Positions 1 through 7,522 of a DNA stretch of 13,391 nucleotides are shown here, one piece after another. Source of the stretch: Acidobacteriaceae bacterium. GTDB lineage: Bacteria > Acidobacteriota > Terriglobia > Terriglobales > Acidobacteriaceae. The stretch lies in NCBI GenBank assembly GCA_030049955.1, contig JASIJX010000577.1, positions 1 to 13,391 of the forward strand, in the 5' to 3' direction. Position numbers and translations under genes: made by a program. Each line of letters starts with the position of its first letter. Position 1 is the stretch's first letter. The notes beneath the pieces were generated by a model that worked only from the letters and a program-made list of their open reading frames with translations, ran no database searches and was not told where the DNA came from.

Positions 1-48
1 ATAAGCTACGCGTAGTGATCGATGTTGGCGGTATATTTGTACCCGGAT

Positions 49-53
49 GGAGG
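49..53 (+). promoter_or_regulatory. Shine-Dalgarno GGAGG deciding a GTG start
   Basis: GGAGG lies 10 nt before the GTG at 64. It favours GTG 64 over the in-frame ATG at 22, which has no comparable purine tract upstream inside the window. Confidence 0.55.
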
Positions 54-63
54 CAGGACTGGG

Positions 64-1671
64 GTGACGATTGAGACGAGCATTGCGAAACCGCAGGAAT
101 TTACCGCGGTATCGGTGAAGAGCGCGGTGTGGCTGGTGGTAGGGTTTGGCCTGCTGAAGTATGTTCTGTCAACGCTGGGCCAGATAACGATCCAACACGC
201 AGGGTACGGCATTTTTCGTGATGAGTTGTATTTCATTGTGTGCGGTCGGCATCTGGCCTGGGGGTATGTGGATCAGCCGCCCGTTATTCCTTTGGTCGCG
301 CGCATTTCGGAGTTGCTCTTCGGCCTGCGATCGCTGGCCTTGTTCCGGACCTTTGCCTCGCTGGCCGGCGCCGCGGAAGTAGCGATGACGGGGCTGCTGG
401 CGTGGCGGATGGGCGCGTCGCGCTGGGCGCAAGCGCTGGCAATGACGGGGATTCTGCTGGCGCCCATGGCGATGGGGACCAGTTCGACCTTTTCGACGAG
501 CACCTTTGAGCCGCTCCTCTGGATGACGGTGGCGCTGGCGACAATCGAGCTGGCACGGCTGGCTGATCGCGGCATTCGCAGTGGCCGTGCAGTGGCGTTG
601 TGGTGGGTGCTTCTGGGCGTGGCGGCGGGCCTGGGCCTCGAAAACAAGTGGAACGAGGTTTTCTTCCTCACCTGTCTGCTTGCGGCGCTGTTGATGACCA
701 GCCAGAGAAAATTACTCGCTTCGAAATGGTTCCCGATCGGCTTGGCGCTCCTGGTCGTGCTGATTCTGCCCAATCTGCTGTGGGAGATGCACCACCACTG
801 GGCAACGCTCGAGCTGCTGCACAACGATCAGATCAACGGCAAGAACGTTCGTCTGAGTCCCAGCGCGTTTGTGCTGGAACAGATGCTGGTCTTCGGTCCT
901 CTAATGGCGCCGTTGTGGGTGGGAGGCATTCTCTGGCTGCTCTTCAGCCGGGCAGCAAAAGCGTTCCGCTTTCTGGGTGTAACGTACTTGCTCTATCTGC
1001 CCCTGATGATGATTCTGCACGCCAAGGACTATTACCTTGCGGCCATTTATCCGCTGTATTTTGCCGCAGGCGCAACCGCCTGGGATCTTTTCTTTCGCAA
1101 GGCCTGGTTGCGGCGCGGTCTGACGCCGGCGTACATGGCGTTGCATGCGGCACTCATCGCGATTCTGTTGCCAATCATTCTCCCGATACTGCCACCGGCA
1201 AGCATTCTTGCATTTCAGCAGCGGTTCCATATGCAGCCGCCGAAGCTGGAGACGGAAACTACGGCAGCGCTGCCGCAGTACTTCGCTGACATGCTGGATT
1301 GGCGGCAGAAGGCGGACATGCTGGCCGCTGCCTGGTACTCGCTGCCGCAGGCGGAGCGCGCACAGGCCGTGATCTACACGGAGAACTATGGCGACGCGAG
1401 CGCGGTGAACGTGTACCGGCCGGATGTGCCTGAGGCCATCAGCGGTCACCAGAACTACTTCTTCTGGGGACCGCGCACGTATACGGGTAGCGTGATGATC
1501 GTGTTTGGCGAAAGCCGCAGGACGCTCGAAACCAACTTCGACTCGGTAGAGGAATTTACGCAGGATGCAAATCCGTATGTGGAGCCATATGAGCGTGGGC
1601 CGGTTTTCATCTGCAGAGGTCTGCATGAAAACCTCGAAACCCAATGGCCGAAAGTGAAGTTCTGGTATTAG
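64..1671 (+). CDS. Family 39 (ArnT/PMT-like) integral-membrane glycosyltransferase
   Basis: Probable polyprenyl-phosphate-sugar-dependent glycosyltransferase of the inner membrane, 535 aa from the chosen start. After a first hydrophobic segment (about residues 20-36) comes an extracytoplasmic loop with FRDELYFIVCGRHLAWGYVD. The Asp-Glu pair (53-54) is the usual catalytic acidic position in this superfamily, and the GYVDQPP motif follows. Many further hydrophobic stretches run to about residue 390. A soluble C-terminal region follows (IYTENYGDAS, AISGHQNYFFWGPRTYTG), as in acidobacterial members. An in-frame ATG lies upstream at 22, but the GTG at 64 has GGAGG at 49-53 with a 10-nt spacer and removes a non-hydrophobic tail, so I prefer it. 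Acceptor and sugar cannot be told from sequence; cell-envelope lipid or protein glycosylation is an inference. It converges with the TauE-like gene. Confidence 0.85.
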   Translation: MTIETSIAKPQEFTAVSVKSAVWLVVGFGLLKYVLSTLGQITIQHAGYGIFRDELYFIVCGRHLAWGYVDQPPVIPLVARISELLFGLRSLALFRTFASLAGAAEVAMTGLLAWRMGASRWAQALAMTGILLAPMAMGTSSTFSTSTFEPLLWMTVALATIELARLADRGIRSGRAVALWWVLLGVAAGLGLENKWNEVFFLTCLLAALLMTSQRKLLASKWFPIGLALLVVLILPNLLWEMHHHWATLELLHNDQINGKNVRLSPSAFVLEQMLVFGPLMAPLWVGGILWLLFSRAAKAFRFLGVTYLLYLPLMMILHAKDYYLAAIYPLYFAAGATAWDLFFRKAWLRRGLTPAYMALHAALIAILLPIILPILPPASILAFQQRFHMQPPKLETETTAALPQYFADMLDWRQKADMLAAAWYSLPQAERAQAVIYTENYGDASAVNVYRPDVPEAISGHQNYFFWGPRTYTGSVMIVFGESRRTLETNFDSVEEFTQDANPYVEPYERGPVFICRGLHENLETQWPKVKFWY

Positions 1672-1819
1672 CGCTCTACAAAGAGTCCTCAATTACGCCT
1701 TCGGGCCTTAGCACTCATTGACCTATCAGTGAGGCCATTTTCAGGATTGCTCCCGATCTACGGGTTCTCGTCACTCAAATTTCAATTGCTGGCCATAATC
1801 AGAAGCGGTGAATTCAAAT

Positions 1820-1851
1820 TGACCCACTACCCAATAACGGGTAGTCGGTCA
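1820..1851. terminator. Hairpin between convergent genes, probable bidirectional terminator
   Basis: Near-perfect 32-nt palindrome. TGACC (1820-1824) pairs with GGTCA (1847-1851), and ACTACCC (1826-1832) with GGGTAGT (1839-1845). There is one C/C mismatch and a 6-nt loop, AATAAC. It lies between the stop of the glycosyltransferase (1671) and the stop of the TauE-like gene (1914), where two converging transcripts would end. There is no long U tract on either side; only short T runs follow (CTTTTG on the plus side, CAATTTG on the minus side). A protein-binding palindrome is the alternative. Confidence 0.5.
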
Positions 1852-1913
1852 GTTCCGAACTTTTGAAAGGTGCGGACTTTATCCCTTATGTTCAACTCCC
1901 AAAAATGATCCGA

Positions 1914-2609
1914 TCACACATGATGCGTGACTGCCTCCGTAAATAGAATCCCGCCGATCACGATCAGCCCGCCATACACGTATTGGAGGAACGCAGCGCC
2001 CGAAAATCGACGGTTGATCGCCCGCCCCAGGAACACCGCTGGCAGCATAACCGGCACCGAAAGCAGGAATTCGTGCGTCACCGTGCGCGTCCATAGCCCG
2101 GCGCTCCAGTAGCCGATCATTCCCAACATGCTGGCAGGCAAAAAATAAGCTTGCAGCGTCGCGCGAAAGTGCTGCGGTGACCACCTCCGCAGCGAGCCGT
2201 AGATCACCAGTGGTGGCCCGTTCATGCCATACGCTCCACCCAGAATGCCGGCCAGAAATCCTGAAAGCAGAAGCACATCTCGATGCTCATGCTCCAGTCG
2301 AAGCGCGTCGCGCGCCGTCAACGAATAGACCGCAAACAGCAGGATCAAAATCCCTAGTCCCGCCTTCACCAGTTCCTGAGGCGCTTTGGTCAGCACCAGC
2401 AACCCGAGCGGAATCCCGAAAACCGTAGCCACCAGCAGCCCGGCAGCGCTGCGCAGGTGAATTTGTCTCCAATCCTGCGCTACTACAACCGCCGCAATCG
2501 CGATCGAAAGCAGCACCGCCAGCGGCGCGGCAACCCGTAGTGGCATGCAAAGCACCAGCAAGGGCACTGCGATCAGCGCTTCGCCAAAACCAAACGCCGA
2601 CCGGATCAC
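1914..2609 (-). CDS. Sulfite exporter TauE/SafE-family membrane permease
   Basis: Polytopic inner-membrane protein of the TSUP family, which exports or imports small anions such as sulfite, sulfoacetate or other organosulfur compounds. The two family repeats are visible: RSAFGFGEALIAVPLLVL at the N-terminus and FLAGILGGAYGMNGPPLVIY near the middle. Nearly all the rest is hydrophobic helices. The coordinates use the only conventional start, GTG at 2607-2609, giving 231 aa. That start cuts the first transmembrane helix: the frame stays open upstream and encodes HASLLLVLAIVFVAT directly before it. The likely true start is an ATA codon at 2655-2657 with GGGAG six nt upstream, giving 247 aa. An in-frame TGA a little further upstream limits any longer version. 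Substrate unknown; no sulfur-metabolism partner is adjacent, though a sulfatase lies 5 kb away. Confidence 0.85.
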   Translation of the reverse strand: MIRSAFGFGEALIAVPLLVLCMPLRVAAPLAVLLSIAIAAVVVAQDWRQIHLRSAAGLLVATVFGIPLGLLVLTKAPQELVKAGLGILILLFAVYSLTARDALRLEHEHRDVLLLSGFLAGILGGAYGMNGPPLVIYGSLRRWSPQHFRATLQAYFLPASMLGMIGYWSAGLWTRTVTHEFLLSVPVMLPAVFLGRAINRRFSGAAFLQYVYGGLIVIGGILFTEAVTHHV

Positions 2610-2663
2610 CGTGGCAACGAAAACAATCGCCAGGACAAGCAGAAGCGAAGCGTGTATGGCTGT

Positions 2664-2668
2664 CTCCC
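2664..2668 (-). promoter_or_regulatory. Shine-Dalgarno GGGAG upstream of an ATA codon
   Basis: Read on the minus strand, GGGAG (2668 to 2664) is followed by a 6-nt spacer and then ATA CAC GCT at 2657 onward, in frame with the TauE-like gene. The GTG at 2609 has no purine-rich tract at a suitable distance. This suggests initiation at ATA, or a start codon damaged by an ATG-to-ATA change. Confidence 0.45.
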
Positions 2669-2869
2669 GAAAAGGAATATGGCCCCGGCGATCACACCCG
2701 AATCAAGTGTGCGGCGCGCTCATTCAGCATACCGGGATTGCCGCGATCGAGGACCGCATTCAGGCTCGCATTTTAAGTGCGATTCGATAGGAACTGGCTC
2801 AGTCCTCAAAACAGCTCCGCAAATCTGCGCATATTCCGTCGTAACCAGGCATTTTTTCGATCATCTCTT

Positions 2870-2916
2870 TTGACAACAAAATATTTCCTTGACAACGAAG
2901 TTGACGCGAGTTTAAC
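2870..2916 (+). promoter_or_regulatory. Tandem TTGACAAC boxes and candidate sigma70 promoter
   Basis: TTGACAACAAA at 2870-2880 recurs as TTGACAACGAA at 2889-2899, with a 19-nt period. A third partial copy, TTGACGCGA, starts at 2901. The second box followed 16 nt later by TTTAAC (2911-2916) could form a -35/-10 pair pointing towards the TonB receptor gene. The repeats could also be operator half-sites. The inserted element at 2993-3702 now separates this promoter from the receptor gene. Prediction only. Confidence 0.35.
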
Positions 2917-2992
2917 CTCTCGCCCATCAAAGAAACTCGTGTACGTTACCGCGCCAAACCTGGTGGGGCGGAATCGCACTACGAAATACATA

Positions 2993-3008
2993 GAGCGTGT
3001 TTCAAAAA
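2993..3008 (+). repeat. Terminal inverted repeat, transposase 3' end of the IS
   Basis: GAGCGTGTTTCAAAAA, identical to the reverse complement of 3687-3702 and preceded by TA. It lies at the C-terminal end of the minus-strand transposase remnant. Confidence 0.85.
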
Positions 3009-3009
3009 C

Positions 3010-3231
3010 ATTTTTCATTCGCGTGATCCAGAGGCAAGCGCGATGAAAGAAAGCCGAGTAGGTGGAAAGATGTTCGTCACGGGCCAATACGTGGCGGAAT
3101 TGGTCAACCCAGGCGATGACCGGTTCGATCTTCCAACATTGTTGGTAGCGTCGCAGTTTCCCGGAATCTTCGAGTATCTTCTCCTTGTTCTTCCAGTACG
3201 GACCACGCGGTGCTGCATGGAAATGGCTCGT
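3010..3231 (-). pseudogene. IS5-like transposase C-terminal remnant
   Basis: Starting after an in-frame TAG (3232-3234), the minus strand reads PRGPYWKNKEKILEDSGKL, then RRYQQCWKIEPVIAWV, then DQFRHVLARDEHL and YSAFFHRACLWITRM. This matches the C-terminal pattern of IS5-family transposases (RRYxRRWxIERxxAWLxNFRRxxxRYExH...FxHxAC). The Glu encoded at 3124-3126 is at the place of the third catalytic DDE residue. No stop precedes the terminal repeat, so the frame runs out into flanking DNA. The first two catalytic Asp residues could not be located in a continuous frame, so no functional enzyme is made. Confidence 0.7.
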
Positions 3232-3512
3232 CTATCGGCATCTCGGGCAAAAGATCATAACCATACCGCAGACTATAAGACTCTATTGACATTTCTCTCT
3301 GTATGTAGCCTAATAACGTCATGCAACAGTATCCGCTCACCCAATTCAGCACTCTTCCGAGTGCGCCGGCGCCCAGCCCGGTGTCCTGTTGTTGCTGTTG
3401 TTGATTCCCGCGCATTCGATCTTCCTAACAACATAGTGGCGAAAGTTGCGTCGCGATGCCGCGTCCCTGAACCTCGATATTTGGGTCGCATGGATCGCGC
3501 TCTGTGCCTTGA

Positions 3513-3586
3513 TCATCCCAGAAAATGCCATGCGGGTTCCATTTGCAGTATCCACAGAATGCATTTCAAAAAATTGCGTTCAGCAT
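3513..3586 (-). pseudogene. Possible IS5-like transposase N-terminal remnant
   Basis: On the minus strand one frame reads MLNAIF from 3586. After a frame change, CILWILQMEPAWHFLG follows from about 3563. The second string resembles the N-terminal IS5 signature (NAILWILRTGxPWRDLP), with the Trp and Leu positions conserved. The distance to the C-terminal remnant is about 150 nt shorter than expected for an intact gene, which suggests a deletion. The evidence is weaker than for the C-terminal fragment. Confidence 0.45.
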
Positions 3587-3686
3587 TAGAGGAAGCCCTC
3601 GCGCGTCTTTGAACAACTTTCTTCATGACGGGAGTTCAACAACCTGACCGCTTCAAAGATAAGTACCTGTCTTGAGGCACAGCCTA

Positions 3687-3702
3687 TTTTTGAAACACGC
3701 TC
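3687..3702 (-). repeat. Terminal inverted repeat, transposase 5' end of the IS
   Basis: TTTTTGAAACACGCTC, the exact inverse of 2993-3008, followed by TA. It lies 108 nt upstream of the TonB receptor start codon. Confidence 0.85.
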
Positions 3703-3750
3703 TAGTAGGCATCTTTCTCCCATCGCGCAGTCACACGGGCCCCCAGTCTT

Positions 3751-3763
3751 GCAAGTAACTTGC
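3751..3763. promoter_or_regulatory. 13-nt palindrome in the receptor leader
   Basis: GCAAGTAACTTGC is a perfect palindrome around a central A, 47 nt before the receptor start codon. A second short inverted repeat, CTGCA/TGCAG (3775-3779 and 3786-3790), follows. Together they may be an operator or leader hairpins near the ribosome-binding site, or chance. Confidence 0.25.
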
Positions 3764-3801
3764 CTAGCCCAGTTCTGCAGTTGATTGCAGTCAAATTCTT
3801 T

Positions 3802-3808
3802 GGAGGAG
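3802..3808 (+). promoter_or_regulatory. Shine-Dalgarno GGAGGAG of the TonB receptor
   Basis: GGAGGAG ends two nt before ATG 3811 and its GGAGG core ends four nt before it. It selects ATG 3811 over the upstream in-frame start at 3760, which would add 17 residues ahead of the signal peptide. Confidence 0.7.
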
Positions 3809-3810
3809 CC

Positions 3811-6800
3811 ATGTTTCGAAATTCCGTCTCGCGCATTACTTCGCGCGCTTTTCAATCACTCATCAGGAACGCATGCCAACGCATATCTACCGCGAAAAGC
3901 GGCTTTTTTCTTGCCGCCTCGCTGGCGCTGCTCGCGCCATTGCTCTGCGCGCAACAACAGACTGCACAACTTACCGGGCAGATTACTGACAGTAGTGGAG
4001 CTGTGGTTCCCGCAGCGACAGTAACCGTAACAAACGCTGCGCGGGGAATCAAAGTTGTCGTTATGTCCAACTCCACTGGCAACTACGTTGTCCCCCTGTT
4101 GCCTCCCGCCGACGGTTATCAGTTAACCGTATCCAAAACAGGCTTCACCGGAGCGACGCGCAGCGGCATCACTCTGCAGGTAGCCCAGGTTGCAGAGATC
4201 AACATTGCGCTGACGGTTGGTTCTGTCTCGCAAAACGTGATCGTAACCGGAGCGCCACCGCTGCTCGACACGGCCACCTCCTCCATAGGCCAGGTGATTC
4301 CCGCGCGAACCGTCACCAGTCTTCCGCTGAACGGCCGGAGCTCTTTCCGCCTCATCCAGTTAACCCCTGGTGTCACCTTTAACCAGGCTGCGTATGGTCA
4401 ATTTGGCGACGTCCCGGTCAACAGCGTATTTGACACGGACTTTTCCATCAACGGCGGGCAGTCGCAGGCCAATGAAATCCTGATCGATGGCGTTCCCAGC
4501 ACCGTCGGTTTCTTCGATCAGATCACGACCATTCCTTCAGTGGACGACACGGAAGAGTTCAAGGTAGAAAGCGACAATCTCTCAGCGGAATACGGCCGTT
4601 TCGGCGGCGGCGTAATTAATGTCACGACGAAATCGGGCACCAATGAATTGCACGGCACAGCCTTTGATTTCCTCCGCAACTCCGTGCTTGACGCGAACGA
4701 CTACATCGACAAGAGCAAGGGAGTAAAGATTCCAACTTTCATCATGAACCAGTACGGCGGCGTGCTTGGCGGTCCCGTCGTGTTCCCAAAGCTCTATCAC
4801 GGGAAAGACCGAACGTTCTTCTTCCTTGATTACCAGGGAACGGGCCGGATTCAGGGATCTCCGGTCCTGGAAACTGTCCCGACGGCGTCGGAGAGGACGG
4901 GCGACTTCAGTGTTCTCTGCAGCGCCGGCTTCAACAGCTCGAACGTGTGCACGAACGCCAACCAGCAAATCTATAACCCATTCTCCACCGCGGCTGTCTC
5001 GGGCACCAGTCCAACCCAATATACCCGAGCCCCATTTCAGGGCAACGTGATTCCATCGGGAATGATCGATCCGGTGGCGAACGCAATTATGAGCTATTAC
5101 CCCCAGCCCAACCAGCCGGGCATCGTGAATAACTTCCTCAGCGACGCGCCGCTGCGGGTCGGGCAGAACGAAGGCAGTGCGCGCATCGATCAGAATGTGA
5201 ACGACCACTATCACTTCTTCGGAAGGTTCGGCTTCTCGCTGACCAATCTTACCCAGCCAAACTCCTTCGGCAACGTCGCAACCGGCGGAGCTGGCGCCGT
5301 CGGCACAACGCTGTTCCACAACTGGTCATTCGCGTTTGACAACACAATTACGGTAAGCCCATCTGTCTTTGTGACGATCGATTACGGTTATGCCAGATGG
5401 TTCCAATCACGCGAAACATTGAGCTACGGCTTCAATAACGCGAGCCTTGGTTTCCCGGCGCAATTTGTAAGCCTGATAACCATTCCCATGTTTCCATCTG
5501 TAAACGTCACCAGCTATGCCGCCACGAACGGCCAAAGCTATTTATCGAACGGAAATGACTCGCATAGCCTGCTGACGTCGGTCACGAAGATTCTGGGGCG
5601 GCACACGCTCATCGCGGGAACCGACGTGCGGCTGCACCTGATCAATCTCTTTACCGTGGCAGCCAGCTCCGGGACCTTCAGCTTTACGCAGGCCCAAACG
5701 CAAGGGCCGAATCCGAACACCGCGGGTGCAGGCAATGCAATGGCCAGCATGTTGCTGGGTGCGGGGAACTCCGGTTCAATGCCAATTGGCTCAGGCAACG
5801 AAATGAAAGACTGGTACGCGGCAGGTTACGTCCAGGACAACTTTCGAATGACGAGCAAGCTGACGTTAAATGCGGGCCTTCGATACGAGGAAGAGAGCCC
5901 GTATACCGATCGTCATAATGAGCTCAACTACTTCAGCCCGACGGTAACGAGCCCGGCTGCGAATCCTTCCTTTCCGAACCTGACGGGCGGCCTGGTCTTC
6001 GCAGGTCAGAATGGGAACTCTTCGCAGGTGTATGTCTGGAACACCGATCAGTTCGATCCACGCGTCGGTTTTGCCTACACTGTGTTGCGCAACACGGTGG
6101 TGCGCGGCGGATTCGGAATGGTCTATGCTCCGCTGGAACTGAGCAACAATGCAGTCGGCTTTGCGCCCAACACAGGTTACAGCTCTTCAACAAGCTGGAG
6201 CACTTCGCTGAATGGGGGACTGAATCCTAATAACCTGTTGAGCAACCCCTATCCGCAGGGACTCGTGAAGCCGAGTGGGAATTCTCTCGGCGCAGGCACG
6301 TCTCTGGGCCAGTCGTTAAGCGTCTGGATGCAGAATCCCAAGACGCCTCGGTCGTATCAGTGGAACTTCGGCATCCAGCAACAGTTGCCCTCCAATATCC
6401 TGGTCGAAGCGGCGTACGTGGCCAATCGGGGCCTGCACCTGACGCACAACTTCTCAGGCGACGTGCTCAATCCGCAGTACCTGAGCATGGGGACGGCGCT
6501 GCAAGCCCAGGTACCGAATCCCTTCCAGCCGTTCGTCACGGTAGGCGCGCTGTCCAACGCGAAGGTTACTGAGCAGCAACTCCTGCTTCCGTACCCTGAA
6601 TTCACCGGCCTGACAATCGAGAATGCCACCTGGGGCGGCTCGAACTATCAGTCCGCGCAGTTCAAACTGAATAAGCGCCCAACGCACGGAGTAAGCTTGC
6701 TGGCGGTCTACACCATCAGTAAGTGGCTCTCCAACATGACCGCCTCCGATGCGCCGGTCGGGACCACGAACAACACGGCAGTGCAAAACTGGTATAACCT

Positions 6801-7383
6801 GGCAGGCGAAAAATCCCTCTCTGAAGACGACATTCCTCAGTCGCTCATCCTCAACGTCGTCGGCGAGTTGCCGTTTGGCCGCGGCCGCAGTCTGCTGGCC
6901 TCGGCGCCCGAATTCGTGAACAAATTGGTGGGCGGATGGAGCGCGTCAGGAATCCTGACGGAGCAAAAAGGGTTCCCGCTGGCCATGTCGGCGCCTATTA
7001 CGGATGGGGGAACCAGGCCGAACTGGTCCGGTGCGAGCCCGCAGCTTTCTTCTTCGCGCCCGATTGCGCAAAAAGTAGCCGAATGGTTTAACACCGGCGC
7101 CTTTTCGCTGCCGCCTGCATTCACCTTCGGCGATGTGCCGCGAACCATCGGCAACGTTCGCAGCCCGGCGCTGCACAACCTCGACTTCTCTTTAAATAAG
7201 GAAACTCAGCTAAGGGAGCAGTTGCGCATGCAATTCCGCACCGATTTCTTCAATCTGACCAACACTCCTCACTTCGCACTTCCCGATACATCCATGAGCG
7301 ATGCAACGTTTGGCCAGCTGAACACGCTGCTTCCTTCTCCGCCTCCCAGAGAGATACAATTCGCGCTGAAGCTCCTTTTCTAA
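3811..7383 (+). CDS. Oar-like TonB-dependent receptor with carboxypeptidase-regulatory-like domain
   Basis: Outer-membrane active transporter of 1190 aa. It begins with a long signal peptide: a basic n-region to about residue 30, then GFFLAASLALLAPLLCA and cleavage near residue 47. Residues about 52-135 form a carboxypeptidase-regulatory-like beta-sandwich (LTGQITDSSGAVVPAATV, SNSTGNYVVPLLPP). A plug-like domain follows, with VTSLPLNGRSSFRLIQLTPG at 168-187 and GGGVINVTTKSGTNELHGTA. The remainder is a beta-barrel ending in the aromatic IQFALKLLF expected for Bam-dependent insertion. Strings such as NVIPSGMIDPVANAIMSYYP and DFFNLTNTPHF are typical of the large acidobacterial expansion. The reading frame is intact. 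Ligand is unknown; the adjoining exported sulfatase and DUF4380 gene suggest a glycan or glycan-derived ligand, which is inference. Its likely original promoter lies beyond the IS remnant upstream. Confidence 0.92.
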   Translation: MFRNSVSRITSRAFQSLIRNACQRISTAKSGFFLAASLALLAPLLCAQQQTAQLTGQITDSSGAVVPAATVTVTNAARGIKVVVMSNSTGNYVVPLLPPADGYQLTVSKTGFTGATRSGITLQVAQVAEINIALTVGSVSQNVIVTGAPPLLDTATSSIGQVIPARTVTSLPLNGRSSFRLIQLTPGVTFNQAAYGQFGDVPVNSVFDTDFSINGGQSQANEILIDGVPSTVGFFDQITTIPSVDDTEEFKVESDNLSAEYGRFGGGVINVTTKSGTNELHGTAFDFLRNSVLDANDYIDKSKGVKIPTFIMNQYGGVLGGPVVFPKLYHGKDRTFFFLDYQGTGRIQGSPVLETVPTASERTGDFSVLCSAGFNSSNVCTNANQQIYNPFSTAAVSGTSPTQYTRAPFQGNVIPSGMIDPVANAIMSYYPQPNQPGIVNNFLSDAPLRVGQNEGSARIDQNVNDHYHFFGRFGFSLTNLTQPNSFGNVATGGAGAVGTTLFHNWSFAFDNTITVSPSVFVTIDYGYARWFQSRETLSYGFNNASLGFPAQFVSLITIPMFPSVNVTSYAATNGQSYLSNGNDSHSLLTSVTKILGRHTLIAGTDVRLHLINLFTVAASSGTFSFTQAQTQGPNPNTAGAGNAMASMLLGAGNSGSMPIGSGNEMKDWYAAGYVQDNFRMTSKLTLNAGLRYEEESPYTDRHNELNYFSPTVTSPAANPSFPNLTGGLVFAGQNGNSSQVYVWNTDQFDPRVGFAYTVLRNTVVRGGFGMVYAPLELSNNAVGFAPNTGYSSSTSWSTSLNGGLNPNNLLSNPYPQGLVKPSGNSLGAGTSLGQSLSVWMQNPKTPRSYQWNFGIQQQLPSNILVEAAYVANRGLHLTHNFSGDVLNPQYLSMGTALQAQVPNPFQPFVTVGALSNAKVTEQQLLLPYPEFTGLTIENATWGGSNYQSAQFKLNKRPTHGVSLLAVYTISKWLSNMTASDAPVGTTNNTAVQNWYNLAGEKSLSEDDIPQSLILNVVGELPFGRGRSLLASAPEFVNKLVGGWSASGILTEQKGFPLAMSAPITDGGTRPNWSGASPQLSSSRPIAQKVAEWFNTGAFSLPPAFTFGDVPRTIGNVRSPALHNLDFSLNKETQLREQLRMQFRTDFFNLTNTPHFALPDTSMSDATFGQLNTLLPSPPPREIQFALKLLF

Positions 7384-7419
7384 CCTTTTTCTAACGGTTG
7401 ATGAAGCAGAAATCATTCG

Positions 7420-7446
7420 CGGGGCTATGGCATTGGAATAGCCCCG
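7420..7446 (+). terminator. Hairpin after the receptor gene
   Basis: A 9-bp perfect stem (CGGGGCTAT at 7420-7428 with ATAGCCCCG at 7438-7446) closes a 9-nt loop, 37 nt after the receptor stop. The following bases are GCCTTCTTC rather than a U run, so this is either a weak or partial terminator that tunes sulfatase read-through, or an mRNA-stabilising 3' structure. Confidence 0.45.
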
Positions 7447-7522
7447 GCCTTCTTCAGCCCTTCGGCGCCATCATCCGTCTTTGCCGCTCCAATGCCTGTC
7501 CACTTAAAAGGGTGCTTTCCTC

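Larger units (their letters stand above)
2658..2992. other. Intergenic region upstream of the TauE-like gene and the IS remnant
   Basis: About 335 nt separate the TauE-like start from the insertion element. The short open frames here have no recognisable domains and read as chance. Apart from the minus-strand Shine-Dalgarno sequence at 2664-2668 and the TTGACAAC boxes at 2870-2916, I see nothing defined. The stretch is more AT-rich than its neighbours around 2850-2890, which fits a promoter region. Confidence 0.5.
2993..3702 (-). mobile_element. Decayed 710-bp IS5-like insertion sequence
   Basis: The element is bounded by a perfect 16-bp inverted repeat: GAGCGTGTTTCAAAAA at 2993-3008 and its reverse complement at 3687-3702. 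TA lies immediately outside each end (2991-2992 and 3703-3704), consistent with a 2-bp target duplication as known for the IS427 group of the IS5 family. Inside, the minus strand carries fragments of an IS5-type DDE transposase in more than one frame, with stops between them. At 710 bp it is shorter than a typical full-length member (about 0.8-1.1 kb), so an internal deletion is likely. It is probably non-autonomous, though its intact ends could be mobilised by a related transposase in trans. The family call rests on the repeats, TA flanks and C-terminal motif; an IS630-like origin (also TA) is less likely. Confidence 0.75.

Noticed and set aside
6..15. 10-bp palindrome CTACGCGTAG at the window start
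   Set aside because: It is too short and too close to the edge to judge as an operator; no partner motif is seen.
901..1692. Minus-strand 263-codon frame opposite the glycosyltransferase
   Set aside because: It is antisense to an intact membrane-protein gene and shows no hydrophobic or domain structure of its own.
3380..3415. CAA/CAG-rich tract giving a run of glutamines on the minus strand
   Set aside because: It is a short imperfect microsatellite-like stretch inside the decayed IS, with no array structure and no coding context.
3043..3612. Plus-strand 189-codon open frame inside the IS
   Set aside because: It has no domain-like pattern and is antisense to recognisable transposase fragments; it is a chance frame in a decayed element.
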